Source: an uncultured Prevotella sp.
GTDB lineage: Bacteria > Bacteroidota > Bacteroidia > Bacteroidales > Bacteroidaceae
Length of the DNA: 36,117 bases
Direction of reading: 5' to 3'
Assembly (NCBI GenBank): GCA_900550365.1
Contig: URRR01000026.1
Coordinates: 1-36,117, forward strand
The notes under the pieces are model-generated. The model searched no databases. It saw nothing but the letters and a program-made list of their open reading frames with translations, and was not told where the DNA came from. The position numbers were made by a program, and so were the translations under genes. Of the stretch, positions 1 through 7,716 are shown one piece after another (the stretch's first letter is position 1; every line of letters starts with the position of its first letter).

Positions 1-824
1 TCGAGGCTCATTCCGCAGTTGTTCATCCGCCCCGTGAGCAGCAGTTGGTTCTTCTTGTTTATGTTGATGGCCGTCAGATGGTTGTCCCATGCCGTGGGAC
101 TGCCGCCTATTCCGCCCTCCACTTCTCCGAAGGGGCGTGCCTTGTAGCCCTTCTTCAGCTTCAGGTTGAGCGTGGCGCGGTCGTTGTTCACGCGGCCTTC
201 GAGAGCCTTTATGGGCTGGTTGCGCTCCATAATCTGCACCTGCGCCACGGCCTCCGCCGGCATGTTTTGCGTGGCTTGGTTGTATTGTCCGCCCATAAGG
301 TCAAGCCCCTCGATGTTCACCTTGTTTATGGCTTTGCCCTGATAGCTTATCTGTCCGTCGTCGCTCACCTCTATGCCGGGCATCCGCTTCAGCACGTCTT
401 CTATGCTCCGGTCTTGCTCCTGGCGGAAAGCGTCCACGTTATAGAGCAGTGTATCCTTGCGCCGCGTTATCGGGTCGGCGGTCACGGTGACGTTTTCAAG
501 CTCCACGGCGGCGCGTTCCAGCCGTGCGTCATACCGCGTTCTGCCCTCTTGCAGGGGTGTGCGCAGCGTCTCGTAGCCGAGGAATGCGAACTCTATTAGC
601 CGCCCTTCGGGCACGGACTCCAGCCTGTACGTACCGTTACTCCTTGTCAGTGCGTAAGCCAGCAGCGAGTCCTTGCCGTCGAGCAGCTTGCACGTGACGT
701 TGCCCACGGCCTTCCCCTTGCCGTTTGTCACAGTCCCGGTGAACATCGTTTTATCGCCTTGCGCCATGGCGTATGCGCACGGAAGCAGGGCGGAAAGCAA
801 TAATATAATAAGGTGTTTTACCAT
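1..824 (-). CDS. Outer-membrane receptor-like protein, N-terminal part (runs off left edge)
   Basis: The reading frame starts at an ATG whose complement lies at 822-824 and stays open to the window edge, about 274 codons. Residues 1-21 form a signal peptide (MVKHLIILLLSALLPCAYA, then MAQ). A carboxypeptidase-regulatory-like beta-sandwich follows at about residues 25-110 (VTNGKGKAVGNVTCKLLDG...). A TonB-plug-like segment then shows the motif IEDVLKRMPGIEVSDDGQI. This architecture belongs to the outer-membrane beta-barrel proteins of Bacteroidota that resemble TonB-dependent receptors; the barrel itself is outside the window. The start overlaps the stop of the upstream GLPGL gene by 7 bp, so the two are almost certainly translated from one mRNA. 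The ligand cannot be told. The domain reading is firm; true TonB dependence is inference. Confidence 0.8.
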   Translation of the reverse strand, partial: MVKHLIILLLSALLPCAYAMAQGDKTMFTGTVTNGKGKAVGNVTCKLLDGKDSLLAYALTRSNGTYRLESVPEGRLIEFAFLGYETLRTPLQEGRTRYDARLERAAVELENVTVTADPITRRKDTLLYNVDAFRQEQDRSIEDVLKRMPGIEVSDDGQISYQGKAINKVNIEGLDLMGGQYNQATQNMPAEAVAQVQIMERNQPIKALEGRVNNDRATLNLKLKKGYKARPFGEVEGGIGGSPTAWDNHLTAININKKNQLLLTGRMNNCGMSL

Positions 825-1720
825 TCCAGCTCAAGCATGTTGCTCGGACGGCGGGGGTTGTTGGCTTCAGGCGTAAACCATTTGCCATTCCTGTAGACCT
901 TGACTTTTGCCGTTTCAATAAAAAGATTGTCAAAGTTTTCTATGTCGTTACGGCTTGAAGTAAGTGCTTCTTCACGGCTTACCTTTCTCAATTTTCCCCA
1001 AAAATCCTTTTTATAAAGATACATGTCGCGGAACGAACGGGCGTTTTCCATGCCGGCGTATGTGAACACCCAGTTGTCCTTTTTGTCGCGTATGTCGATT
1101 ACAAGGCCGGGCAGTCCGTTGAAGATGTACGGCCCGTAGGGCAATGGTATGCTGTCAGCGTACCACGCGGTGTAGTCCCTTCCGGCATAGCGGCACGTGG
1201 CTTTCTTGCATCTGACGCCGCTCATCACGGTGTCGCCGGGCACCAAATTCCAGTCGATGCGCGGCTCAAAAGTATATTCAAAGTCATAAATTCCGTCGTA
1301 GGTCTGTACTTTCGTCTTATATGTTGACAGGTCGGTAAGGCTTACGCTGTAATAGTTTGTCTTGTCGATGGCTCCATTCCACGTGTCAACTGCCTGCTGG
1401 TTGCGCTTGTTTTTCTTGCTTTCATTGAAATAGATGTCCATTGAGTCGAGCACAAGTTGGTAGTAGTCGCCGAACTTGGCGTACTTGTCAGACAGCTGCA
1501 ATAGGGTTTTCGCCTTGGTGTATTCACCCGTACTGGTGCTGTCTTTAAGGTATTTCAGGTCGTAATACACGGCTATTCGGGCTGTGTCGTACACTTCTTT
1601 CTTTACTTTCCGGTATGCATCCATGCCGCCGTCGAGGCTTGATATTCTGGCCATTTGCGCCCACGCAGGCGCGCAAATGCCGGTCATGATTATTAGTAAT
1701 GTTGAAAATGAATGTCTCAT
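818..1720 (-). CDS. GLPGL family secreted protein
   Basis: This 300-residue protein has a signal peptide (MRHSFSTLLIIMTGICAPAWA) and the family-defining motif at about residues 195-210, YIFNGLPGLVIDIRD, preceded by a WYADSIPLPYGP segment. These mark the GLPGL (Porph_ging) family, periplasmic or surface proteins of unknown function that in Bacteroidota are usually encoded beside an outer-membrane beta-barrel receptor. The same arrangement is seen here: the receptor-like gene begins inside the last codons of this one. The product may be an accessory of that receptor; this is inference from context. The ATG is preceded within 16 bp by TATCTTTG (1729-1736 complement), which would give a nearly leaderless transcript if it is a real -7 element. 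Confidence 0.85.
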   Translation of the reverse strand: MRHSFSTLLIIMTGICAPAWAQMARISSLDGGMDAYRKVKKEVYDTARIAVYYDLKYLKDSTSTGEYTKAKTLLQLSDKYAKFGDYYQLVLDSMDIYFNESKKNKRNQQAVDTWNGAIDKTNYYSVSLTDLSTYKTKVQTYDGIYDFEYTFEPRIDWNLVPGDTVMSGVRCKKATCRYAGRDYTAWYADSIPLPYGPYIFNGLPGLVIDIRDKKDNWVFTYAGMENARSFRDMYLYKKDFWGKLRKVSREEALTSSRNDIENFDNLFIETAKVKVYRNGKWFTPEANNPRRPSNMLELEW

Positions 1721-2080
1721 AATGGCGGCAAAGATACTGAATGTTAAAGTTTTGAAGTAATATTGGCCGGAGAAATTGATGCGCTTTAACTAAGTTTAAA
1801 CATGTTAAAAACGCTCGGTAGGCGTTGGTTTTAGGCTTTTCGTACGGGAAATCATAAGTGGTTGATATTCAGCATGATATGAGCCGCCGTGCAAAAGGCC
1901 ATGTTTTGCGTTGTGAAAGGCGGCCTTTTGGCGTGTAAAAGACGGCCTTTTACAAGGCGAAAGGCCGTCTTATGGAATTTTGCTTGCGGCGGATGGCATG
2001 CTGTGCGCTTGTGAGCGCATGGCTGAAGCGTGCAGGTCTTTTCATTGAAAGGCGGCAAAGGCCGGTGTTCCCGGCCGTCA
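1721..2080. other. Intergenic region with one 22-bp-period array
   Basis: There is no gene here. The stretch holds the possible promoter of the GLPGL gene next to 1720, an array of four palindromic units (1893-1973), and otherwise featureless sequence. Short reading frames crossing the array on both strands have no recognisable protein content and follow the repeat. Confidence 0.7.
1893..1973. repeat. 22-bp-period palindromic array D (4 units)
   Basis: Four 15-bp units start at 1893, 1915, 1937 and 1959 with 7-bp spacers gcgttgt, ggcgtgt and acaaggc. The third unit is AAAAGACGGCCTTTT; the others deviate by one to four bases. A degenerate conserved flank (ttgatattcagcatgatatg) lies just left, at 1862-1881. 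The array sits downstream of the patatin gene and upstream of the GLPGL gene, both on the minus strand. Confidence 0.85.
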
Positions 2081-4591
2081 TCAGAAGAAGTAGCCGAGGT
2101 TTATGTAGAAGTAAGCCTCCTTCGTCTTGCTTGAATAACCGAGCGATGCGCCCAGTGGGCCGAACATGCTGTCGTAGAAGTAAGCCAGTTCGCAGCCCGT
2201 AAGGGTGCGTCTTTTCAGCATGTCGCGCAGCTTGTCGGCATGCTGCGCGGCGGCCACGCGCAGTATCACGTAGTTGTTGTCGGCTATGCGCTGCTGGGCT
2301 CTGAGCTGGCAGGCCAGCATGGCGTTGCCCGCAAACTCCACGTGGCCTACTCCGGCGAAGGGCATCTGGTGGGCAAGATACAGGCCGGGCGTCATTCCGC
2401 CGACGGCGTTGCGCATGATGAGCGGTGTGCCGTCGCCGAAAATCATGCGTCCGTACAGCATCGGCTGCAGCGTGAAGCGGCTGTTTGGCGAGAACGACAT
2501 GCGCCACATGAAGTCGGCTATGCTTATGCCTTCATGCCCGTTCCAACTGATGAAGTTGTCGGTGTAATAGCCGAATCCGGCCTTGAAGCGTGCTCCGCGC
2601 GTGGTGAAAAACCATCGGTCTTCAGAGTCATAGTTGAGGTTGAAGACGTAGCTGTACATGTGGACGTTGTCCAGCGGCTCGGGTTTTGCAGACTCTCCGG
2701 TGAGCACGTTGTGGAAGTCGAAGAAGTCCATGTGCAGGTTCAGGTCGCACGAGAAGTTGCGTATGTTGAAGTTCAAGGCCTGTAGGTTTACGGCGTGCTG
2801 GTTGTAAGTGAAGTTGTAGTCGCGCTTGCCGCCCTCGTATATGTTGATGTCGTCGTGGCGGAAAAGGTATGACAGGCCTATCCGTCCGTAGTGCATCGGG
2901 CTGACGTTCGCGTCAAGGCGTGCCGCCATCCGCTTGCCCAGGCGGCCCGTGAACTCCAGGGTTACGGGCATGCGCGTGGGCAGCCGGTGCGACATGTTGG
3001 CCTGCAGCGCCACCATTTCTTCCGTGTCGAAGCGCACGCCGAGGTTCACGCGGCTTGTCTTCCGCTCTCCTGCCGATATAGTAAGGATGTATTTGCCGTC
3101 GCTCTTGTTGACGTTGTAGCCTACGTTTGTGTACAGCAGGTTGCTTCCCAGTTCGCCCACCGCCTGCTCAACTTGCTCCGCCGTGATGTCCGTTCCGCTG
3201 CCTATGCCGTATTTTGACGTGATGTAACGGCCGTCTTGCGCGGATATGTTTTCAATGCATACAGAGTCTATTCTGAAGCAAAGATCCTTGCTCTGCGGCA
3301 CCGCGCGGTGCAGGCGGCGAGGCTGGTAGCTTTCGGGCAAACCCATGGAGCGTTTCAACGCCATGAGCTTGTCCCACTGTTTCATTGCCGCCTGTTCGCC
3401 TCTTGCGATGAGAGTGTCTATCGCCGTCCGCGTAAAACTGGCCGAAGAATATCCCTTCACGTTTACTTTTATGGGAATGTCGGTGATGGCCCAGTTCTCA
3501 GCAAACTTGTTCTTGCAGCTCTGGTCGACTATCTGCATCAGTATGTCGGGGCCGCTTTTCAGCTCGTCGGCCGTGCGCGGGTCGCTCTGCACCGACACCC
3601 CGATGATTGCGTCGGCGCCCATCATGTGGGCAATGTCGGCCGGATAGTTGTTGCGCAGTCCTCCGTCTACGAGCACCATGTCCTTTTTAAGTGAAGAGTT
3701 AGGAGTGAAGAGTGAAGAATTTATGTGCTTTGCAGAGTCGCTTTTATGGCATTTTAATTCTTCGTTCTTCACTCTTCGTTCTTCACTTCCAGTGCTTATA
3801 CGCACCGGAGTGAACACTCCCGGTATGGCCATGCTTGCCCTCATGGCGGTCGGCAGGTAGCCGTTGTGGAACACGTATTCTGTGTTGTCCACTATGTTTG
3901 TCGCCACGCAGGCGAACGGAATGGGCAGAGTGGCGAAGTCGATGGAGTCGTGCCAGCCCACGGTAAGGCGTGTGAAGAGCTGTGAAAGGTTTGTCCCGCT
4001 TATCAGGCCGCCCGATGCGTTGCTGCTTTTCCGCGCAATCGATAAAGGACGCGACAGTATGTAGGTGTGCTGTTTCTCGCGTTCGGCAAGGCTTTGGTTG
4101 CGAGAGTCGGCCTTGTCTGACAGCAATGTCTTCCAGTCTTGCACGCGGACAAGCGAGTCGAGTGTCTCCGCGTCGTAACCGATGGAGTACAGTCCGCCGA
4201 TGAGTGCGCCCATGGACGTGCCCGTGATGATGTCCACCGGAATGCCGGCACGCTCCAACACGCGCAGCACTCCTATGTGGGCCATGCCCTTTGCGCCGCC
4301 TCCGCTGAGTACAAGTGCAACCTTTGGACGGGACTCCCACACCGAACTGTCTGATACCATTCCAAAAGCTCCATTTGGGAGTGGGCATGACGCAGACACG
4401 CCATTTCCCAACCGCTTCCCAAGGGGAGGGCCTTGAATGCTGTCGTCAGGTGCGGTTGCAAGTAAGGAGAGTGGTAATATGAATAAGGTGGTGCACAAAA
4501 TTAGACGCATACACGCACTTGTCGCCCTTCCGTTCGTGACAGAAAGGACTCGGCTTAATATGCTTCTTGTTATAGGCTTATGGTCGTGCAT
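2081..4591 (-). CDS. Patatin-like phospholipase with POTRA and outer-membrane barrel
   Basis: Numbering is from 4591 (836 residues). The patatin domain shows the oxyanion glycines SGGGAKG (about 96-102), the nucleophile elbow GTSMG (124-128, Ser126) and the catalytic Asp in VLVDGGLRNNYP (about 309). A POTRA-like segment (about 430-510) and a C-terminal beta-barrel ending in YFYINLGYFF follow. This matches the two-part patatin/barrel proteins related to PlpD (type Vd-like), anchored in the outer membrane. An internal ATG at 4510 gives a clean signal peptide (MRLILCTTLFILPLSLLATA), so the real start is probably there rather than at 4591. About 35 residues between the phospholipase core and the DGG motif come from an inserted repeat hairpin (3689-3788) read in frame. 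The gene follows queF on the same strand. Confidence 0.88.
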   Translation of the reverse strand: MHDHKPITRSILSRVLSVTNGRATSACMRLILCTTLFILPLSLLATAPDDSIQGPPLGKRLGNGVSASCPLPNGAFGMVSDSSVWESRPKVALVLSGGGAKGMAHIGVLRVLERAGIPVDIITGTSMGALIGGLYSIGYDAETLDSLVRVQDWKTLLSDKADSRNQSLAEREKQHTYILSRPLSIARKSSNASGGLISGTNLSQLFTRLTVGWHDSIDFATLPIPFACVATNIVDNTEYVFHNGYLPTAMRASMAIPGVFTPVRISTGSEERRVKNEELKCHKSDSAKHINSSLFTPNSSLKKDMVLVDGGLRNNYPADIAHMMGADAIIGVSVQSDPRTADELKSGPDILMQIVDQSCKNKFAENWAITDIPIKVNVKGYSSASFTRTAIDTLIARGEQAAMKQWDKLMALKRSMGLPESYQPRRLHRAVPQSKDLCFRIDSVCIENISAQDGRYITSKYGIGSGTDITAEQVEQAVGELGSNLLYTNVGYNVNKSDGKYILTISAGERKTSRVNLGVRFDTEEMVALQANMSHRLPTRMPVTLEFTGRLGKRMAARLDANVSPMHYGRIGLSYLFRHDDINIYEGGKRDYNFTYNQHAVNLQALNFNIRNFSCDLNLHMDFFDFHNVLTGESAKPEPLDNVHMYSYVFNLNYDSEDRWFFTTRGARFKAGFGYYTDNFISWNGHEGISIADFMWRMSFSPNSRFTLQPMLYGRMIFGDGTPLIMRNAVGGMTPGLYLAHQMPFAGVGHVEFAGNAMLACQLRAQQRIADNNYVILRVAAAQHADKLRDMLKRRTLTGCELAYFYDSMFGPLGASLGYSSKTKEAYFYINLGYFF
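3689..3788. repeat. Inverted repeat inserted inside the patatin gene
   Basis: Two 33-bp arms (3689-3721 and 3756-3788) match at 27 of 33 positions and flank a 34-bp loop. The arms are made of gtgaagag and gaagaatt type blocks, the low-complexity repeat often seen between genes in Bacteroidota. Here it lies inside an open frame and is translated as a charged insert containing SEERRVKNEELKCHKSD. Confidence 0.8.
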
Positions 4592-4648
4592 CGTGTGAAA
4601 AGCTTGCTAAGCTCCTTCCATTCGGGATGGTTGGGGTAGGGACTTTCC

Positions 4649-5119
4649 TTACATGTCGTGTCTTGCGAACCTTTCTTCGGCCATGCGCTCGTACTTCGTG
4701 CCGGGCCGCCCGTAGTTGGCGTAGGGGTAGATGCTTATTCCGCCGCGCGGCGTGAACAGCCCCGTCACCTCTATGTACTTTGGATCCATCAGCTTGATAA
4801 GGTCCTTCATGATGATGTTAACGCAGTCTTCGTGAAAGTCGCCGTGGTTGCGGAAGCTGAAAAGATACAGCTTCAGGCTCTTGCTCTCAACCATCTTGAC
4901 GTCGGGGATGTAGCTGATACGAATTTCGGCGAAGTCGGGCTGGCCCGTGATTGGACACAATGATGTGAACTCCGGGCAGTTGAACTGCACCCAGTAGTCG
5001 TTGCCCGGGTGCTTGTTCTCAAACGTTTCAAGCACGTCGGGAGCATAATCCATGCGGTATTCCGTCTTACGGCCGAGGCTCTTCAGGCCTTCGTCTTTTC
5101 TTGTATCGCTGTTTGTCAT
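4649..5119 (-). CDS. queF: NADPH-dependent preQ0 reductase (QueF)
   Basis: QueF reduces 7-cyano-7-deazaguanine (preQ0) to preQ1 in cytoplasmic queuosine synthesis. The 156-residue length fits the short, single-domain form. Visible landmarks are the active-site Cys55 and Asp62 in SLCPITGQPDFAE, the QueF motif ESKSLKLYLFSFRNH (78-92, NADPH/substrate binding) and FHEDC (96-100). The ATG overlaps the stop codon of the upstream transporter gene (ATGA, 5116-5119), so the two are translationally coupled, and the pair links uptake of a queuosine precursor to its reduction. No other queuosine gene lies in the window. Confidence 0.95.
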   Translation of the reverse strand: MTNSDTRKDEGLKSLGRKTEYRMDYAPDVLETFENKHPGNDYWVQFNCPEFTSLCPITGQPDFAEIRISYIPDVKMVESKSLKLYLFSFRNHGDFHEDCVNIIMKDLIKLMDPKYIEVTGLFTPRGGISIYPYANYGRPGTKYERMAEERFARHDM

Positions 5120-5808
5120 GACAATTTAAAAACTTTCCAGATGTTATAACTTATTCCTTCGTCATACACGTCCTCGCCCTCGTGCTGCTTTGTCTTGCGC
5201 ACAACACGCACCGTAACCGGCAGAACGACAATCTCGTAAAGTGTCTTGAGCACTACCTGTGATATGATGAGCGACACCATTTCACCGGCCGGCACCACGC
5301 CTGACAGCGCCAACGGGAAGAACACGAGCGAGTCGGCTGTCTCTCCGAACAGTGTGCTCACGACGGCGCGCACGGAGAAATGCTTGCCCTTCGACGATAT
5401 TTTCATACGGCTCATGACGTAAGCGTTGATGAACGAGCCTACGAGAAACGCCACAAACGACGCCGCGGCTATGCGCGGAGCGAGGCCGAACACGGCATGG
5501 AAGCCCTCATCGTTATGCCAGTAAGGCGCTCCGGGGATGGCGTCGGCCAGTGCTCCGAAGGCCACGAAGATAAGGTTCATCGCGAAGCCGAGCCATATCA
5601 GGAGGCGCGCCTTGCGGAATCCCCACACCTCACACACGCAGTCGTTGATGATGTAAGACACGGGGAAGACCAGCAGTCCGCCGGTAATGTTGACAGCTCC
5701 GAACGAGATTTGCTTTGTTTCCAGTACGTTTGCCGTAATCAGGCAGACGCAGAACAGCGTGCTGAAAAGCATGAACAACACGCTTACTTGTTGCTTTTCT
5801 GTTTTCAT
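5116..5808 (-). CDS. Queuosine precursor transporter (YhhQ/QPTR family)
   Basis: This polytopic inner-membrane protein belongs to the YhhQ (VUT) family, which imports queuosine precursors such as preQ0 or preQ1. It shows the conserved N-terminal stretch LITANVLETKQI, then GGLLVFPVSYIINDCVCEVWG, and later GETADSLVFFPLAL, with about six hydrophobic segments. I start it at the ATG at 5808 (MKTEKQQVSVLF, about 230 residues). The longer frame to 5880 reads through a dispersed repeat and adds no plausible sequence. The stop overlaps the queF start by 4 bp. A CAAAATTA box at 5993-6000 (complement TAATTTTG) is a weak -7 candidate; the leader would contain a copy of the second repeat family. Confidence 0.9.
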   Translation of the reverse strand: MKTEKQQVSVLFMLFSTLFCVCLITANVLETKQISFGAVNITGGLLVFPVSYIINDCVCEVWGFRKARLLIWLGFAMNLIFVAFGALADAIPGAPYWHNDEGFHAVFGLAPRIAAASFVAFLVGSFINAYVMSRMKISSKGKHFSVRAVVSTLFGETADSLVFFPLALSGVVPAGEMVSLIISQVVLKTLYEIVVLPVTVRVVRKTKQHEGEDVYDEGISYNIWKVFKLS

Positions 5809-5848
5809 TTTCTTGTTTTTAAAGAGGTTTACCAAGCACTCTGTATTG

Positions 5849-5970
5849 GAAGAAGTTAAAGAAGTTATAGAAGTAGTCACTCGCTTCGCTCGTTAGAAGT
5901 TAAAGCCGTATGCTTTGTTGTTTGCAAGGCAAATATGCCTTAACTTTATACTCCTGAATTGCGGATGAAC
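5849..5970 (-). repeat. Second dispersed repeat family, copy a
   Basis: Read on the minus strand, this copy runs from ttcatccgcaattcagg through aaagttaaggcatatttgcc and caaacaacaaagcatac to gctttaacttctaacg, then agcgaagcgagtga and taacttctttaacttc. It matches the copy at 35805-35925 along its whole length except in the small central block after taacg. Confidence 0.8.
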
Positions 5971-6092
5971 CTCTGTGACTTTAAATCGCCTGCAAAATTA
6001 CTGCAAATTATCGGATTTCAGACAATTTTCCGGCATCATTTTCATCCTTAAACATAACTTGCTGATTATCAATATGTTACCAAAGCCGTTCC

Positions 6093-6173
6093 AAAAGATG
6101 GCCTTTCAGCCTCCAAAAGGCCGTCATTCAGCATGCAAAAGGCCGTCTTTTACAACACGAAAGGCCGTCTTCA
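6093..6173. repeat. 22-bp-period palindromic array A (4 units)
   Basis: Units start at 6093, 6115, 6137 and 6159; spacers are agcctcc, agcatgc and acaacac. The third unit is the consensus AAAAGGCCGTCTTTT. The conserved flank (tgattatcaatatgttac) lies to the left at 6063-6080. Genes on both sides read away from the array, so it is not at the 3' end of either. Confidence 0.85.
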
Positions 6174-6236
6174 GCAAAACCGGCGGTCCGGCATTATATA
6201 AAAAACGTCAATATATCGAGATTTTGTCTGAATTTG

Positions 6237-6267
6237 TTTGAGCTGTCGCCGTTTAGTAATACCTTTG
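6237..6267 (+). promoter_or_regulatory. Bacteroidota-type promoter of the tlpA-like gene
   Basis: TTTG (6237-6240) and TACCTTTG (6260-6267) are separated by 19 bp, matching the Bacteroidota primary-sigma consensus TTTG-N19-21-TAnnTTTG. The ATG is 32 bp beyond the -7 box. Confidence 0.75.
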
Positions 6268-6298
6268 CAACAGGTAAACAATCAAAACAAAATAAACA

Positions 6299-7378
6299 AT
6301 GAAGAAAATCTTATCTATTGCCGCTCTTGCGCTCGCTACGCTGTCTGCCGGCGCGCAGGACACGGCCTTCAAAATCACGGGTACTGTGCCCGCTGACGTG
6401 AAAACGGTATATATCATTGCGGCAGGACAGCGCGCTCCGTTCGACAGCGTTGCCGTAGCGGGCGGCAAGTTTGAGCTTAGCGGCACCCGCCAGCTAAACG
6501 ATGTGCTCAACGTTGTTATGGGCAACTATTATCTTCCGGTGTTCAACGACGGCACACCTGTTGACATTAACGCCGTTGCAAAGACATTCTCAGGCTCTGA
6601 ACTGAACAAGAAGCTCTACGCCTACGACCAGCAACTGACGAAGTACACCGACCAGATGAACGCTCTGTATGAAGAGTTCAACACCATCGCAAAGGACACA
6701 ACGGCTGCCGCAAAGGAGCAGCAGAAGGCTCTGCGCGAGAAGTTTGAGCAGGTTAACGACGAGGCTATGACCGAGCAGCTCAATATAGTCAAGGCGAATA
6801 AGGACAACCTTATCCCCGTGGTTTTCCTCGGACAGCTTTATTATGCGCTTGACTACAATACGCTGAAGGAGCTTCTTCCCGAGACCGCTCCTTACTATAA
6901 CCACCCTGCAATGAAGGCTGTCAAGGCTCAGCTCGCCGCTCTCGAGAAGCGCATGCCGGGCAAGATGTTCACCGACTTGACGATGAACGACACTGAAGGC
7001 AACGTGCGCAAGCTGAGCGACTGGTGCGGCAAGGGCAACTATGTGCTGGTTGACTTCTGGGCAAGCTGGTGCGGACCGTGCCGCCAGGAGATGCCTAACG
7101 TAGTGGCTAATTACGAGAAATACCACTCAAAAGGCTTCGAGGTGGTAGGCGTTTCGTTCGACAGCAAAGCTGAATCGTGGAAGGCTGCAATCAAAAGCAT
7201 CGGCATGAAGTGGCCTAACATCAGCGACCTGAAGGGCTGGAAGTGCGCCGCCGCTCCTGCTTACGGCATCAATTCTATCCCCTCAAATGTTCTTCTTGAC
7301 GGCTCAGGCAAAATCGTTGCCACTGACCTCCGCGGCGAAGCACTCGGCGAGAAGCTGAAAGAGGTGTATGGGTTTTAA
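6299..7378 (+). CDS. TlpA-like thiol-disulfide reductase with DUF4369 domain
   Basis: This 359-residue exported protein has a signal peptide (MKKILSIAALALATLSAGA|QD), a DUF4369-type beta domain (about 22-110, FKITGTVPADVKTVYIIAAG), a helical linker, and a C-terminal thioredoxin fold (about 222-359) with the redox motif FWASWCGPCRQEMP. The cis-proline is in INSIPSNVLLD. Such proteins act in the periplasm or on the outer membrane, reducing or exchanging disulfides; the substrate is unknown. The ATG lies 32 bp after a clear promoter. The stop codon overlaps by one base the left arm of a perfect 68-bp inverted repeat, and a strong terminator follows at 7481-7531. Confidence 0.92.
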   Translation: MKKILSIAALALATLSAGAQDTAFKITGTVPADVKTVYIIAAGQRAPFDSVAVAGGKFELSGTRQLNDVLNVVMGNYYLPVFNDGTPVDINAVAKTFSGSELNKKLYAYDQQLTKYTDQMNALYEEFNTIAKDTTAAAKEQQKALREKFEQVNDEAMTEQLNIVKANKDNLIPVVFLGQLYYALDYNTLKELLPETAPYYNHPAMKAVKAQLAALEKRMPGKMFTDLTMNDTEGNVRKLSDWCGKGNYVLVDFWASWCGPCRQEMPNVVANYEKYHSKGFEVVGVSFDSKAESWKAAIKSIGMKWPNISDLKGWKCAAAPAYGINSIPSNVLLDGSGKIVATDLRGEALGEKLKEVYGF

Positions 7379-7445
7379 GTAGTTAATGTAGTTAAAAGGA
7401 GTTATTGCTCACTACGTTCGCAAGTAGTTAAAGTCATATGCTTTG
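7378..7445 (+). repeat. Left arm of a perfect 68-bp inverted repeat
   Basis: All 68 bases match the complement of 7641-7708. The sequence belongs to the second dispersed repeat family: it ends in taaagtcatatgctttg and contains a central gctcactacgttcgcaag block. It starts within the tlpA-like stop codon. Confidence 0.92.
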
Positions 7446-7480
7446 TCGCTTTGAAACTTGGAACGGGTAGAGACAGATAT

Positions 7481-7531
7481 AGCCAAATGCCGGAAAATAA
7501 ATATATTGCCGGCATTTGGCTTTTGTTTTTT
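7481..7531 (+). terminator. Terminator of the tlpA-like gene
   Basis: A perfect 13-bp stem (AGCCAAATGCCGG, 7481-7493, with 7509-7521) has a 15-nt loop and is followed by a T-rich tract. It lies about 100 bp after the stop, beyond the left repeat arm. Confidence 0.88.
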
Positions 7532-7544
7532 ATAATAGCATGAT

Positions 7545-7584
7545 AAAAAACAAAAGCCTTGCAGCACGTAACCGCAAGACTTTT
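7545..7584 (-). terminator. Terminator of hsp20
   Basis: An 11-bp stem (7552-7562 with 7574-7584, one G-T pair) is followed on the minus strand by a T-rich run. It lies 133 bp after the hsp20 stop, beyond the right repeat arm. Confidence 0.75.
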
Positions 7585-7640
7585 AATTATAAATATTTAT
7601 TGAAAGCAGTGTGAGTCAGAGTCTTTATTCATGCAGGCAG

Positions 7641-7708
7641 CAAAGCATATGACTTTAACTACTTGCGAACGTAGTGAGCAATAACTCCTTTTAACTACAT
7701 TAACTACT
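7641..7708 (-). repeat. Right arm of a perfect 68-bp inverted repeat
   Basis: This is the exact complement of 7378-7445. It ends 8 bp from the hsp20 stop codon, so both converging genes run directly into a copy. Confidence 0.92.
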
Positions 7709-7716
7709 GATTTATT

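Larger units (their letters stand above)
5809..6298. other. Divergent intergenic region with two repeat types
   Basis: This 490-bp stretch between two divergent genes holds a copy of the second dispersed repeat family (5849-5970), an array of the 22-bp-period family (6093-6173) and the tlpA promoter (6237-6267). I see no gene; the open frame over 5975-6241 is repeat sequence. Confidence 0.7.
7379..7716. other. Convergent intergenic region between tlpA-like gene and hsp20
   Basis: This region holds the two arms of the 68-bp inverted repeat, and between them one terminator for each converging gene. I see no coding sequence. Confidence 0.8.

Noticed and set aside
1950..2507. 185-codon minus-strand reading frame
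   Set aside because: It is the shadow of the patatin gene in another frame, extended through array D.
5938..5986. preQ1 riboswitch upstream of the queuosine transporter gene
   Set aside because: The minus strand reads cagaggttc, which recalls the preQ1-I motif, but the pairing CCTC strand is missing and most of the segment is shared with an unrelated repeat at 35805.
5975..6241. 88-codon plus-strand reading frame
   Set aside because: Most of it is repeat array A translated; it has no protein-like composition.
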